A stretch of DNA of 64,000 nt from Muricea muricata (taxonomy: Eukaryota; Cnidaria; Anthozoa; Malacalcyonacea; Plexauridae). Below, in pieces: positions 15,401 to 25,355 of the stretch. The position numbers and the translations under genes are program-made. Under the pieces are notes generated by a model. That model made no database searches. It saw only the letters and a list, made by a program, of their open reading frames with translations, and was not told the origin of the DNA. The stretch is from positions 8,233,290 through 8,297,289 of the forward strand of contig OY979717.1 of the NCBI GenBank assembly GCA_963855995.1. Reading direction: 5' to 3'. The stretch's first letter is position 1. The number at the start of each line of letters is the position of its first letter.

Positions 15401-18400
15401 ATTACCTTGTATTTATATGCAATGAAAACCGCGTGACGTAAGCACTTCTAAGGTCAATTGGTAAAACTGAAACTTTAGGAATAATATAATCATTGTCCTT
15501 ATTGGTCTGAACATAGATATTTTAACATGGAACATTTTACCCTGGATCAGAGGGTTTTCTGCCTCACTCAGGCGGTGCTACCACCCAGACACAGAAACAC
15601 CTCTGGAAGGAACAATGTTGAAAACACTAAAACCCGCGAATAGCGGCATCAAACTATAATCGAAGTCGTATTGATTCATCATATGCCGTGAAAGGAGAAG
15701 AGTGGAGCAGGGAATTTTTACCTCAGCCAAAAATTTATAGATTAAAAATATAAATTACATCGGCTGACTTTTACACAATCCCATTTTCTTTGACAAATTT
15801 CACATATCAAATGTCTTTTGACTGTGTTAATGAGGAATTTTCGACAAATTTGTCAAAAATTCCTAACTTACACGGTGAAAAACATTTGACACATAAAATT
15901 TGCAGACGAAAATTTGGTCGTGTAAAAGGAGCTTAATGCAGTGCAGCGCAATATGTTGTAACACACTGCTCTCCAGTTGTACATTCATGACGTCATACAG
16001 GGACTGAAGTATTCACGAGTTAATTCGGTCTCCGTAGGAATATTTTTACTCAGTCTCGTTATCCCCAACACAGCCTCTCGCCGGCTCTGGGAGTGGAATC
16101 CCATGAAAATAGCGAACATAACAGGCGAACAGATCAACCTTTACTTATACGGCTTGGGCGTTTCAAACAAAACTCCTTCGTCTGGACGTTATATAAAGAA
16201 GAAATGATCATGTCTTTTTTAAATTAAAATTGCTATTTATACCAATAACTTAAATATAACACCTGGTGTGCTTTTTCAGGATCATTCTTTTCTTCACAAA
16301 TGAATGCTAGTGTTTGGAACGGTTCAGGGCAACGAGGGGCTGAAATAAAAAGATTTTTAGTGATAGACGTTTAAAAAACGGACGTCGAACGAAGGGCACA
16401 GCTCAACCTGGCCATGTCGAAGGCTATGGAAGGCGTATATAGCAGCAGCCTGTAGCCTGCCATCACGGAATACATCTACGATGAAAGAGGCAGTAAGGTG
16501 TGAAACTCAATTCATCCTGTTAACATCCTGTTGTGGGGCGGAAACTAGAGTGATCAAGAGTTTTGGTAGGTTGTTGACTAACAATTTTCGGAAAACTATA
16601 TCATAAGTTGCTGCGAACAGGAAATGAACCCACCATATAGCTGAGGTGAAAGGTGCACTTCTACCGACACTGAAAATGTCAATTCCGAGATTTTGTGACA
16701 CTTTGCCGTTACCTTTTTGAATTAATTCCTCGCATAAATTCCATGCAGCATCAAATTCTTTCTTTACATACAACATATTAATTCTTCCCATAACTGCTCT
16801 ATGTTCTTTACTCAGCTGGTTCATTCGTCTACGCCCCGTACGCCTTCTCTTCCTCCCAGTCATCGGTATTTCACTCATAAATTCATCTACAGATTTCGAC
16901 GTCTGCGGAGTTTTTCCAAGTAATAAAAGTTCCGTCATTTTCTTTGGAAACTTTGCAATTGATGGATGAAATAATTCGGACGATGAATCCGGGCATTCCT
17001 CCACGTCTCCTGCATCAGGTGTTTCTGTGTTTGTTTCAGCTTCAAAAAGAAAAACTGTTAACATGAAACACTTAAAAGCTGGATCGGACGAAGATGAATG
17101 CTTGATTTCCCAACACAAATACAATCATGCATTTTATTGAAGTGAAAACATAATTTAGTCAATACACTCATTATTCTTCTATCCTTAAGTTTGAAGCTTT
17201 AAATGTCTTCTGTAACAATTCACGATGTCTTCTCTCATCCTCGTTTGGCCAGGTCTATACATCATGCTTTATTAAAGCGATTACTAATACATAGAGCTAC
17301 AGTAGCACGTACAATTACCTCAAGAAGATCTGCTTAGTTACGTGCGCAATTTTTGCTTCCTTAGGTTGCAAACTATAGTATTATTGTATTTTAAAACATT
17401 AACAGACAGAGTTGCAAAAAGCGTTCAAACTTCCTCCGGGCAAAATTTTCTAAGGTTGCAAACCTTCCTCAAAATGTTGTAAAGTTGGGCTTTACAAACT
17501 GAAGATCAGAATTAGTCTTGCAAATGAATCACAATTTTTTTTGGAAAGAAGGCATGTTTTCTGGAATGGATCATCATCTATTATTTTTTTGTTAGTTTAG
17601 TGTTTAGGATACATTATGTAGTGTGTTGACATGAAACCTTCCTCACTGACTGCCCATTTTGCAAACCTTCCTCACGGGTAATACCCGCATACCCGTGGCT
17701 TTTTTGCAACTCTGTTAACAGACAATCTAGGTAAGAGTCAAAACAAAATAACATAGTACGGTTTCAAAATAATGCAAAAACATTCAGTATACAAAAGTCG
17801 ATCATTCTGAATGTTGAGCAATATCCCACAGGGCACAGGCAGCAGCTATTTAGCGTTAGAATCCTATGGCTTGGAATCAATATGTTTTATGTTCATAACA
17901 ATGTCATTTTTTACGTTTGAAGCAACCTAGTTTTTTAATGAAATCATTTGCTTTCACGGAAATTTTTATGCATGCCAAAAAACACCACTTAGTTGCAATT
18001 TCATATTTAATCAATCAATGGAAACATTTTTGTTATTTTGTCTCATTAATTATGCAAAGTTGATTGGTGCATTCCAGGAGTTTGTGCAAGCAAATGACTA
18101 GATTTTATCGTTAATTTTTGCCTAATGACCATGTTCTCACGATTGCCCAGCAGACTCCTTGCTGAGTGTAATATGAAATGGGTAAAAATGAAGCCATACG
18201 GTAAAATTTTACAAAATAATTTAATCAAGGAACGAATTAACGATTCGCAAATCGCAACACACTTTTTAAGATTTGCTATGCAAAAACAAACAAAAACCTG
18301 TAAAACTGCAATACAAGCAATTCTTGCCAATTTATCGCTATCTTTCAATACTAGTTTTGATTACAGCCAATTCCGTTTGACTGTGAAACACCATGTGTTC

Positions 18401-19978
18401 ACTGTTCAAAATTGACACTGAAACGACTTGTACTAACACTCTAGATAGAAGCTGTTTTCATTGCTTCATTTTACATGTGCTTCGTTCAAATTATTACCTA
18501 TAAGCAAAATTATGGTTTCTTTCAGGTTTTGTACAATGTAAACTAGGCTGGGCCACTCATGAAAAAAACCGAAATGGAAAACTGTCAAGAAAAACCGGAA
18601 AAATGGTTTGTGGAATTAAAAAGAAGCATACAAAATTGCAAATCTATACATTTGACAGTTCAAAACATCCACTTTGCTGTTCACTGTACAACTCGTGTTG
18701 TGATTTTGAGACATTAATTGGCACCCTGATAAACATTATTATTTTACTGAATACTTAACTGGTCTGTGATAATGTACATGGTCTAAATGTTAAAAGCTCA
18801 TAAAATATCACAAGTAAAGAATGATAATAGTTGAGCAGTGTGCAAAATGAACATATAGCTGTATAATGGTGGACGTCTATTATATTATGAATAAACTGCT
18901 GATTTGTTGAACAGGAAGAATAGGAAGAACGGGAAATTTTCCACATTGACTTGAGTTATATTAACACAGCTCGCTGTTAGTGCATTACAGTTACCTTTAT
19001 AGCTCAGTGGGACAGGCCAGGACTCTAAGCTTCATTATTATTGTTGTTTATATTATCGCAACAGCCTATTTCTCATCATTCTTGGATGATTGTAAAATAT
19101 GTGTCAATATTGTTTGGATCATGAAATGGATGAGCTCCTGACTAGCTGTCACTTTGAGTTTATCAACACGGCTCATTGTCAATGAGCGTTGAGGGGTTCA
19201 GAATTTACAAATGCTATATATTTATATATTATATACCAGACTGCACTTAAGAGGCCTACAGCCACAGATCTGTGGCGTGAAGCCGTTTGAGGAAACTCCC
19301 ACCAACTGATATTTGGTGGAGGTTTTACAGGAATTTGGCAAGACCAAGACTCTTGAGTGGTGAAAAATTATTTTCCTTTTTGAGGGCAACCTTTTCATGG
19401 CCTCATAGCTGCATGATTAATCATGAATGCAGTGCCGCATAGTGAGACTATGAACTTTTTCCTCCATGAGTAATTGTTAAAAAATAATTACTGTTCTCAT
19501 TGACTTATTATATTATGTTCCCATGGCCCATGGGCATGGTCGTTGCTAACCTGTCCAGTAAGTCCACTATCCCGCACTCACTGCGAGAGAGTGGACTGGA
19601 CTCTGGAGCAAAGGCTAGGCCATTGGTCAGTGTGGTCTGTGGTGGGAAAGGTAGGCAAAATTTCTTTCAAAAACATACTGGCAGCGATCTGTGGCGGCTA
19701 AAAATCTTGGAATGCACTATGACTATATTATATGTATATATATAATTATAAATATATATTAACACACCATCATCATCTGGGTGAACAGTTTTGTAATTAT
19801 CATCAACCATATCAACACCACATAATTCATGAGCAACCATTTCCTCACCCACATTTTCTTCTGTGTTTGCACCGGACTGTAACTGTAACCATTTGTGAAA
19901 TGGTATTTCACCATTCAGGTATTTCACCAAGAAACCAGATGTTAGCTCATCTTGCAAGTTTATATCATCAATCTCCAT
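426..19978 (-). CDS. GTF3C3: GTF3C3, TFIIIC 102-kDa TPR subunit (3' partial)
   Basis: This is a TFIIIC subunit. In known orthologues the TPR protein lies in the tauA lobe and helps recruit TFIIIB to tRNA and 5S genes. Exons on the minus strand: 19978-19768, 17039-16713, 16339-16263, 15058-14944, 14770-14661, 14145-14092, 13923-13836, 13457-13399, 13302-13093, 12506-12422, 12305-12244, 11368-11191, 10638-10523, 9620-9491, 8770-8690, 1269-1211, 1014-816 and 593-426. All junctions are GT-AG and phase-compatible, giving 2329 nt (776 codons). Recognisable blocks are an N-terminal VKYLNGEI (human DYLEGKI), a basic [10 protein letters not shown] linker, TPRs with [33 protein letters not shown] and [11 protein letters not shown], and near the end [13 protein letters not shown] and [11 protein letters not shown]. 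Human GTF3C3 is 886 aa, so about 110 residues are missing off the left edge. Exons 15 and 16 rest on weaker similarity, except for EEWWSLL. Confidence 0.92.
2703..5310 (-). CDS. C2H2 zinc-finger protein, six fingers, nested in GTF3C3 intron 15
   Basis: There are two coding exons, 5310-4737 and 2974-2703. The GT donor at 4736/4735 and AG acceptor at 2976/2975 join in phase (574+272 nt), giving 281 aa and a stop at 2703-2705. The start is the first ATG of the frame, MNVETAND. The first ~75 residues are low in known motifs. Six C2H2 fingers follow: YCSFC...H, FQCEVC...H, FNCDHC...H, then FICEEC...H, YQCNIC...H and YQCSRC...H. TGEKPF and TGERPY linkers sit between fingers 1-2 and 5-6. A linker of about 45 residues with an acidic/basic stretch separates fingers 2 and 3. 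It is presumably a nuclear DNA-binding factor; no orthologue was recognised. It lies entirely in a GTF3C3 intron on the same strand, so it needs its own promoter and must be skipped by GTF3C3 splicing. An alternative is cryptic exons of a longer transcript. Confidence 0.85.
3454..3637. mobile_element. 184-bp palindromic MITE, TAA target duplication
   Basis: Long near-perfect terminal inverted repeats share CTGTCACACGGTGCAATTTT at both ends and cover most of the element. The element is bounded by TAA at 3451-3453 and 3638-3640. A 3-bp TAA duplication fits PIF/Harbinger-type MITEs. It lies in the intron of the nested zinc-finger gene. Confidence 0.75.
7636..7735. repeat. Imperfect hairpin repeat
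   Basis: GCATAAATATGTTTTTGGCC at the left is mirrored by GGCCAAGAACATATTTATGC at the right, with an inner stem around TTTTAGCCCGAGCG and its complement-like partner. It is probably a short MITE or a decayed fold-back repeat in GTF3C3 intron 15. Confidence 0.55.
8081..8158. repeat. Short hairpin repeat, 78 bp
   Basis: AACCTCGTACCCAGGGTCTT is inverted as AAGACCCTGGGTACGAGGTT around a short loop. The perfect 18-20 bp stem is typical of small dispersed palindromic MITEs. Confidence 0.65.
11938..12162. mobile_element. Palindromic MITE-like hairpin in GTF3C3 intron 11
   Basis: Two arms of about 85-100 bp are inverted copies, with shared blocks such as TTTCAGGTCACTTTTCA and AAAAGTTCATTTCAGAATTC. 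The loop is about 35 bp, around TTGATTGGCTTCTTTGAG. Arm divergence is a few per cent. No clear target duplication was identified. Confidence 0.7.
17399..17722. mobile_element. hAT-type MITE, 308 bp, 8-bp target duplication
   Basis: The element at 17407-17714 starts CAGAGTTGCAAAAAGC and ends with the near-complement GCTTTTTTGCAACTCTG. A perfect 8-bp direct repeat, TTAACAGA, flanks it at 17399-17406 and 17715-17722. An 8-bp duplication with TIRs beginning CAG is diagnostic of hAT elements. The interior has several GCAAACCTTCCTC motifs and no ORF, so it is non-autonomous. It lies in GTF3C3 intron 1. Confidence 0.85.
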
Positions 19979-20524
19979 ATTTTGGAAACTTTGGTGGCTA
20001 GGTAACTTATTTTAGTTTTAAGATTACATTTTCTTTTCTGTGCTCAAAGCAGCAAAACTTTATGTAAACCACTCATTGTCACTATACTCTGTCTGTCAAT
20101 AAAAATGTGATCTGTGCTAATATACTACCCTAACACTAAGTAGCGGTCAGAAATATTGTTGTTGCTGCTGGCCTGTTTTCATTGTGCACTGCTACTTACT
20201 GCTACAAAAAGAAATCTGTATTTTATGCTGTATTTTTCAATTTTATGATAAATTGGGACAGATTTTAAAGGTGTCTTGTAATGTAAATTGAAATTTTCGA
20301 AAGATGTCGAACTGATAGCCATCACATTTATAATTATTCTTTACGAAAATAGGGCCGGGGCCGGGGCGTACGAGGGCTCAGGACAATTGTTGCAATGCAC
20401 TATGGGCTATGGGTGAGAACGATAGAAACGCTCGCTTGCTCCACCAAACGCTTTCTTTTTTTCTGTCCGCTGAAATTGAAACTTTATTTAGTTGAAAGCT
20501 TGTGTGTGTATCTTTTCAATTAAA
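19979..20524. promoter_or_regulatory. Putative bidirectional promoter, GTF3C3 / SRSF
   Basis: This 546-bp gap separates the divergent start codons of GTF3C3 (minus) and the SRSF gene (plus). It contains a GC-rich tract near 20350-20372 (GGGCCGGGGCCGGGGCG) in otherwise AT-rich DNA, which is typical of a housekeeping promoter core. No TATA box was assigned. The call is inferred from gene arrangement. Confidence 0.5.
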
Positions 20525-23500
20525 ATGACTCGAGTTTACGTGGGAAATCTTGAAGATGGGACATCTAAGCATGACCTACAGCGTGAGATGGAAACCTATG
20601 GCCCTTTGAGAGATGTTTGGGTAGCCAGGAACCCTCCAGGATTCGCATTCGTTGTATTCGAAGATCGCCGAGACGCCGAAGACGCTGTGAGGAATTTGAA
20701 TGGTCGGAGACTATGTGGCTGTCGTGTTCGTGTTGAAATAGCTAGGGGACCTACACGAGGTGGTCGTGCAGCTAGACTAGGATTGACAGAGAAATGTTAC
20801 GAATGCGGAAGGATTGGACATTTTGCTAAGGATTGCACGAGAAGGCCTGGTGGGAGCTCATCTCGATATAGGTTTGTTGTCTTGCAGACAGCATAATATT
20901 TCGTTTAGTTTATGATTTTATTGAATCTGTGAGTCTACTGTTCAGATTCCTGCATAAACGGAACTATGCATGTTTGCATTTAATAAATCCATATGATTTG
21001 ATTTTATATTTGACCAATCTGCGTCAGTCAGTGCACTGAATGTCAATCAAATCTGCAAATGGAATGTAGATTTCTACAAACTCATGTATTTGCATTTGTA
21101 TTCATCATAAGAATGATATTATTTAATAACCCAGGTCATCTACTCAGGTGTCTACCCAGCGTGCATCGTAGCTCATCGCAGACATCTTTTACCTTGCTTG
21201 ACTTTACCATCGTAGAGCTCTCAGAGCACCATCAACCTAAGATCAAATTTTCTTGTATGTTAACTCCTCAACCCATCAACTTTTGATCAGCATTTGCTGT
21301 TATCTACTGTGAAAACAGGTATAACATTGTTTATATACCATAGATTGGTAGAAATTTTAATGAAATATTTAACATTTAATGGTCTCCATTGGTCATATTT
21401 AACATGTAGGATGAATGTTGAGCTAAAGACCATGTACATTATATCATTATTTGGATGTTTCAAATTTCACATGATGATTTGTACCAAATATGTAATTATG
21501 ATAAATTTGTAAATTATAATATGCACAAATCTATTGGAAGTGAATGGAGGTTGGACTAAAATGTTATGTTTGGACTAAAATATTATTTTAAAATGTGGCT
21601 TACAATTGCAAAAGAAAATAAGGTGTGAGTTTGTTTCTTTAGATCAAGGTCTCGATCACCAAGGAGGGGTCGATCTAGGAGCAGAAGCTATTCTCCAAGG
21701 TAATTTATGATGCATCGAAGTAATGTGTTGTAGTGGTTTCAAATTTCAACATAAAATTTGACTTGAATTAAATTACACCTGCTGCCATTTATGTTCAAGC
21801 ATGATGCAGGGTTCGAAATAAATCTGAAAAACTGTTTGTGATTTTTTCTGAAAAATTAGCCTGAAGCACCTGCAAATTTCCGACTCCTGAAATTGTGTCA
21901 CGTCAGCAAATCAACATGTATATAAAATTGTGTAACATCATTCTCTGTATATGATATTTACAATGTCTGATTATATGAATTTCAACCATAAATATGTATA
22001 TTTATAGAAAAAATAAAGAAAATGTATGGCTAATCGGTCTCATATAAACAGTCACTACTCGTTCTCGTCTTCTAAATCTGACATAACAAAGTCAGTTAGG
22101 TCCACAAACTTCGACCCATCATTAAGTTTCCTTTGTTTTTCCAGATATTTGTGCAAAGATGATGTCAGTCGTCGATTAGACGCCTGACGCCTTAAACGAC
22201 TTCTCATCATCAACGACAACATGTTGTCAACGACATCCAAATTCGTAAAAAAATTTCCTCCACACATCAAAGTACTTCGCGGACTTGTCGCTGACAACAA
22301 TTGGCGTCACATGCCCCTTAAGAGCTTGCCACTTGGGGAGACTTTCAGCAATATTGCAACGCTTCTACAACGCTTGCGTCAGTGCTACCATTGTTCAGAC
22401 ATGAAAAAATCTTGCATTTGCCAAGTCTTTCGCTAAACTGTCCCTAGTAACTTCAGCAATGTATTTATTATATCTTCCTTGTGGGCATCACAACTTTTGA
22501 TGTGCTTTTTCATGACATCTTTTTCCATGTTTTGTGTTCCAGTTACCCAAATGTCTAAAAAATTCTTTAAACTTTGGATCCTGTCTTGCCATCTTTTGCA
22601 ATCCTTACATCGCAAGTCTATTGCTTTACCTGCGTTAGTTTCATACTTTAAGTTACAACGTAACTCTTTTTCCCACTTTTTAGCAGTTTTTACACCAGCT
22701 TCCTTCGGCATGTCTAGTCACACTCATAAAGATATCTCACTAGTCAAATGACAATAGTATTGGCGAATAGTGAATTTGATTATTTTGAATTTTGTCAAAA
22801 ATGTCAAAGTGATAAAATTTCGTGGTGGCTATAAATAAACCATAGAAATAAACATGCAAAAAATAACATGCGAGAATAAATATGCGAAACATTTGCCGGG
22901 AGCTAAAGAATGGAAATCATATTCTGATAATGCACGAAGAAAGATGGCGAATAAGGAATGCGAAAGTTTTGTGTTTTCATATCAATTTTGATCGTACTTA
23001 ACTTTGTCATTGTTGATTCGTGATTTTCATGAATTTTTAAAATTCTGATCATGAACATTGCAATTTGATTAGTGAATCATGAATCGTTGTTTCGAACCTT
23101 GTGATGCATGAACTATTTTATATGTTTGCTCATGTTTGAAAGGTAATGTTTCATCTCTAGTAAAATACCATCAACTAGCAGTATTTGTCAAGCTAAAACA
23201 AACATGTTAATTTCACCGGGAAAAGTGTTCAGTTTAATGGTGGAATGTTATGTTTAAAACCTGAACAAATGCATGAAATAGTTCATGCGTCATGCTTGAA
23301 CGTAAATGGCAATAAAATTGTTCCGTGAAGGAGGGTGAAATTTCTTTTCAGTAGTTAATGCATAGGCATGATTATTTCTTCGTTTGTACTGGTGTTTGTT
23401 TGCAGGAAGTTTTTTCAATGCCTATGTTTTAGCCTAGATCTGATATCAATCAGACTAGCAGTTTAATGCAAAAATACAAGATATGTTTGATCCAAAAATT

Positions 23501-25355
23501 AGGTGTGATAACTGATAAGTTCTTTTAATATTCTTGTAGAAGAAGGAGACGACGATCCAGGTCTAAATCTGAGTCCAGATCACGATCACGAGATCGTAGA
23601 CATAGGGAGTCGAGGTAAGTTTTGTTAGGTAAAAAATGACATCTTTAAATTTTATTTTGTTAATTAACATTCAAATTTTAACGTTTTCTACTCTATGCAG
23701 ATCAAGGTCAAGATCAAGGTCAGACAAAGAAAAAAGTATTTCTGGAGATGATGAAAGAGAAAACAAAAGACGGTAAAATCTTAGCGTATGATTTAATGGA
23801 AAAGTGTAATTACATTTCGAAATGTGATTAGTACACTTTTCCATGCATAATACAAAAGTATACAAAATTTGCAAACTTCAAAGGGCTATATTTAGCTACC
23901 AAACTTCAGCATTTTACTAAATCTAGGCTGCTCTTTCCAGGTGTGCTAATGAATATTCCTAATTCAAAAGTTTATCTAAAAGGGGAATGGTCCATTGGTA
24001 TTTATATATATATAATCTGGTGATATTTAACCATGTATCATATAGGACTATCAGAAATGCATCTCTATGGCCGAGCATTAAAAATATGTTAACTTTTTTT
24101 CTGTGCTATTTGTATAATTATGCATATGTTGAAGTTAAACAATGTTTATCCTTTGTTTATATCATCTGTACAAATTGTACCAATTCCCATTGGATTAGTG
24201 AATTTCCTTGTGTCCAGAGATTTATTTAAGGATATTATTGATAAAGTTAATTATTTGTATGAGAACTTCTGACTTTTTTGAATCCAAGTATTTCAATGTA
24301 AAACAATTCTGGTCTATATTATTGGATAATAAACATTTAAAAGGTTAAATGAAGAATCTAACTATCAAAAGATGTGGTGTTAACTGTAGAAGAGATGCAG
24401 AATGCTATTAATAGCTATTACTGAAACAAAGCTTTCTGAAAATAGTCAACAAAATGTACAAATCCCTGGCCATAGATTTGTTGGATTCTAAAACTTCTGC
24501 CAATGCTGTAGGATATATTATTATATATCAGATAATATTGTTTTCAGAACACGAAATGATTTAGATCTCTGTATTTCTGAGGATGTTGAAGACTGTTGGC
24601 TTGAAATTCGAATGTCAAAAACGTTGTAGTTGGCTGTATTTATAGGCACCCTTCACAAAAGTTTGACAGTTTTTACAAATCTCGACTTAAGACAAATATG
24701 ACGGGGGGGGGGGGGGGGCACTGAACACCAAGTACCTTTCGTTTATGAAATTACTAAGTATTCATTATGATCAATCATTATATAAAGTGCAAATCTTAAG
24801 TTTGCTCATCTATGGCATAGAAATAAATTACCAGATTTTTGTTAAACTATTTTCATTGCGCTTCCAATATCCGTTTGTATGGCATGAGGTATGCCACCAG
24901 AAAGAATTTTTATAAATCGCAAACATGAACTAATATTGGAAAACTGTCTGTGTCTTCCATAGAGGTAGATTTTTGGCAAGAGCCACCTTGTTATCTAAAA
25001 GAACTAAAAAAATAACGTTTAAAACATTGAGGGCCATATTGTCTAGCTTTCGTTTTACTTCTGTATATACTTTATATCTGGACTTTCCAAGAATTATTAT
25101 AGTATTGTTATGTTCGTAGATTAATAAGCTGAAAATTAAATTGTTGGTTGTTGCCTATGAAGATTTTGTATTTTGCAAAAACGAGGAAAGTTTACCTAGT
25201 TTTTTTATCACTACTGTAGAAGTTCAGAAAAGGATGAAGATGGTGAAGAACGAAATAAAAAAGTTTCAGATGATGATGATGAAAATGGGTATGAAGATGT
25301 GACTGAAGTAAAAGAAGAGGATGTTGAGAAGGATAGAAACGCTGATGACGAATAA
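20525..25355 (+). CDS. SRSF7: SR-family splicing factor, SRSF3/SRSF7 type
   Basis: This is a nuclear pre-mRNA splicing regulator. Exons are 20525-20871, 21643-21699, 23540-23614, 23701-23772 and 25220-25355. All have GT-AG borders and matching phases (687 nt, 228 aa). The start is the ATG giving MTRVYVGNL. The RRM spans residues ~1-75, with RNP2 VYVGNL and RNP1-like [14 protein letters not shown] zinc knuckle, [14 protein letters not shown], lies at ~97-110; this single knuckle separates SRSF7-like proteins from SRSF3. An RS domain built of RSRSRS-type repeats is encoded by exons 2-4, and the C-terminus is unusually acidic ([17 protein letters not shown]). Human SRSF7 is about 238 aa. Intron read-through hits a stop at 20894-20896, so retained intron 1 would be truncating; SR genes commonly autoregulate through such isoforms. 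An AATAAA lies near 25766. The exact orthologue (SRSF3 or SRSF7) is not settled. Confidence 0.9.
21784..23311. mobile_element. Palindromic MITE interrupted by a hAT-like insertion
   Basis: The outer element has inverted ends: GCCATTTATGTTCAAGCATG at 21784 is mirrored by CATGCTTGAACGTAAATGGC ending at 23311. The outer arms continue as TGATGCATGAACTATTTT and AAATAGTTCATGCG around 23102-23290. It is split by an inner insertion (about 21807-23101) with ends CAGGGTTCGAAA and TTTCGAACCTTG. TGATGCA is present on both sides of the insert (21802-21808 and 23102-23108). The duplication is clean for 7 bp only, so the hAT assignment rests mainly on the TIR. All of this lies in SRSF intron 2. Confidence 0.7.
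22055..22711 (-). pseudogene. Decayed zinc-finger ORF carried by the hAT-like insert
   Basis: An open frame at 22711-22433 starts [17 protein letters not shown] and contains CKDCKRW and a following H-x-C type pair ([10 protein letters not shown]). This layout resembles the ZNF862/C17orf113-type zinc finger, a family related to hAT-derived proteins. After a stop near 22433 the frame is broken. A second open frame, 22300-22055, ends in an acidic tail (SDLEDENE). No intact transposase catalytic core was recognised. I read it as a degraded passenger or transposase-derived gene of the inner element. Family assignment is from the cysteine/histidine pattern only. Confidence 0.5.
24395..25060 (+). 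pseudogene. Decayed LINE (non-LTR retrotransposon) fragment
   Basis: The first part translates, with stops and shifts, to an endonuclease-like segment ([26 protein letters not shown]). The second part, from about 24750, resembles the C-terminal tail of a LINE reverse transcriptase (SLLIYG..., and further on YLKELK-like). The central RT is deleted, with a run of G (about 24703-24718) between the two pieces. It is dead, sense-oriented, and lies in SRSF intron 4. The clade was not determined. Confidence 0.6.

Noticed and set aside
18990-19035. Possible tRNA A-box (TAGCTCAGTGGGA)
   Set aside because: No B-box at tRNA spacing and no acceptor stem pairing; GGGTTCAGAATT occurs only ~160 bp away. 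At most a SINE relic.
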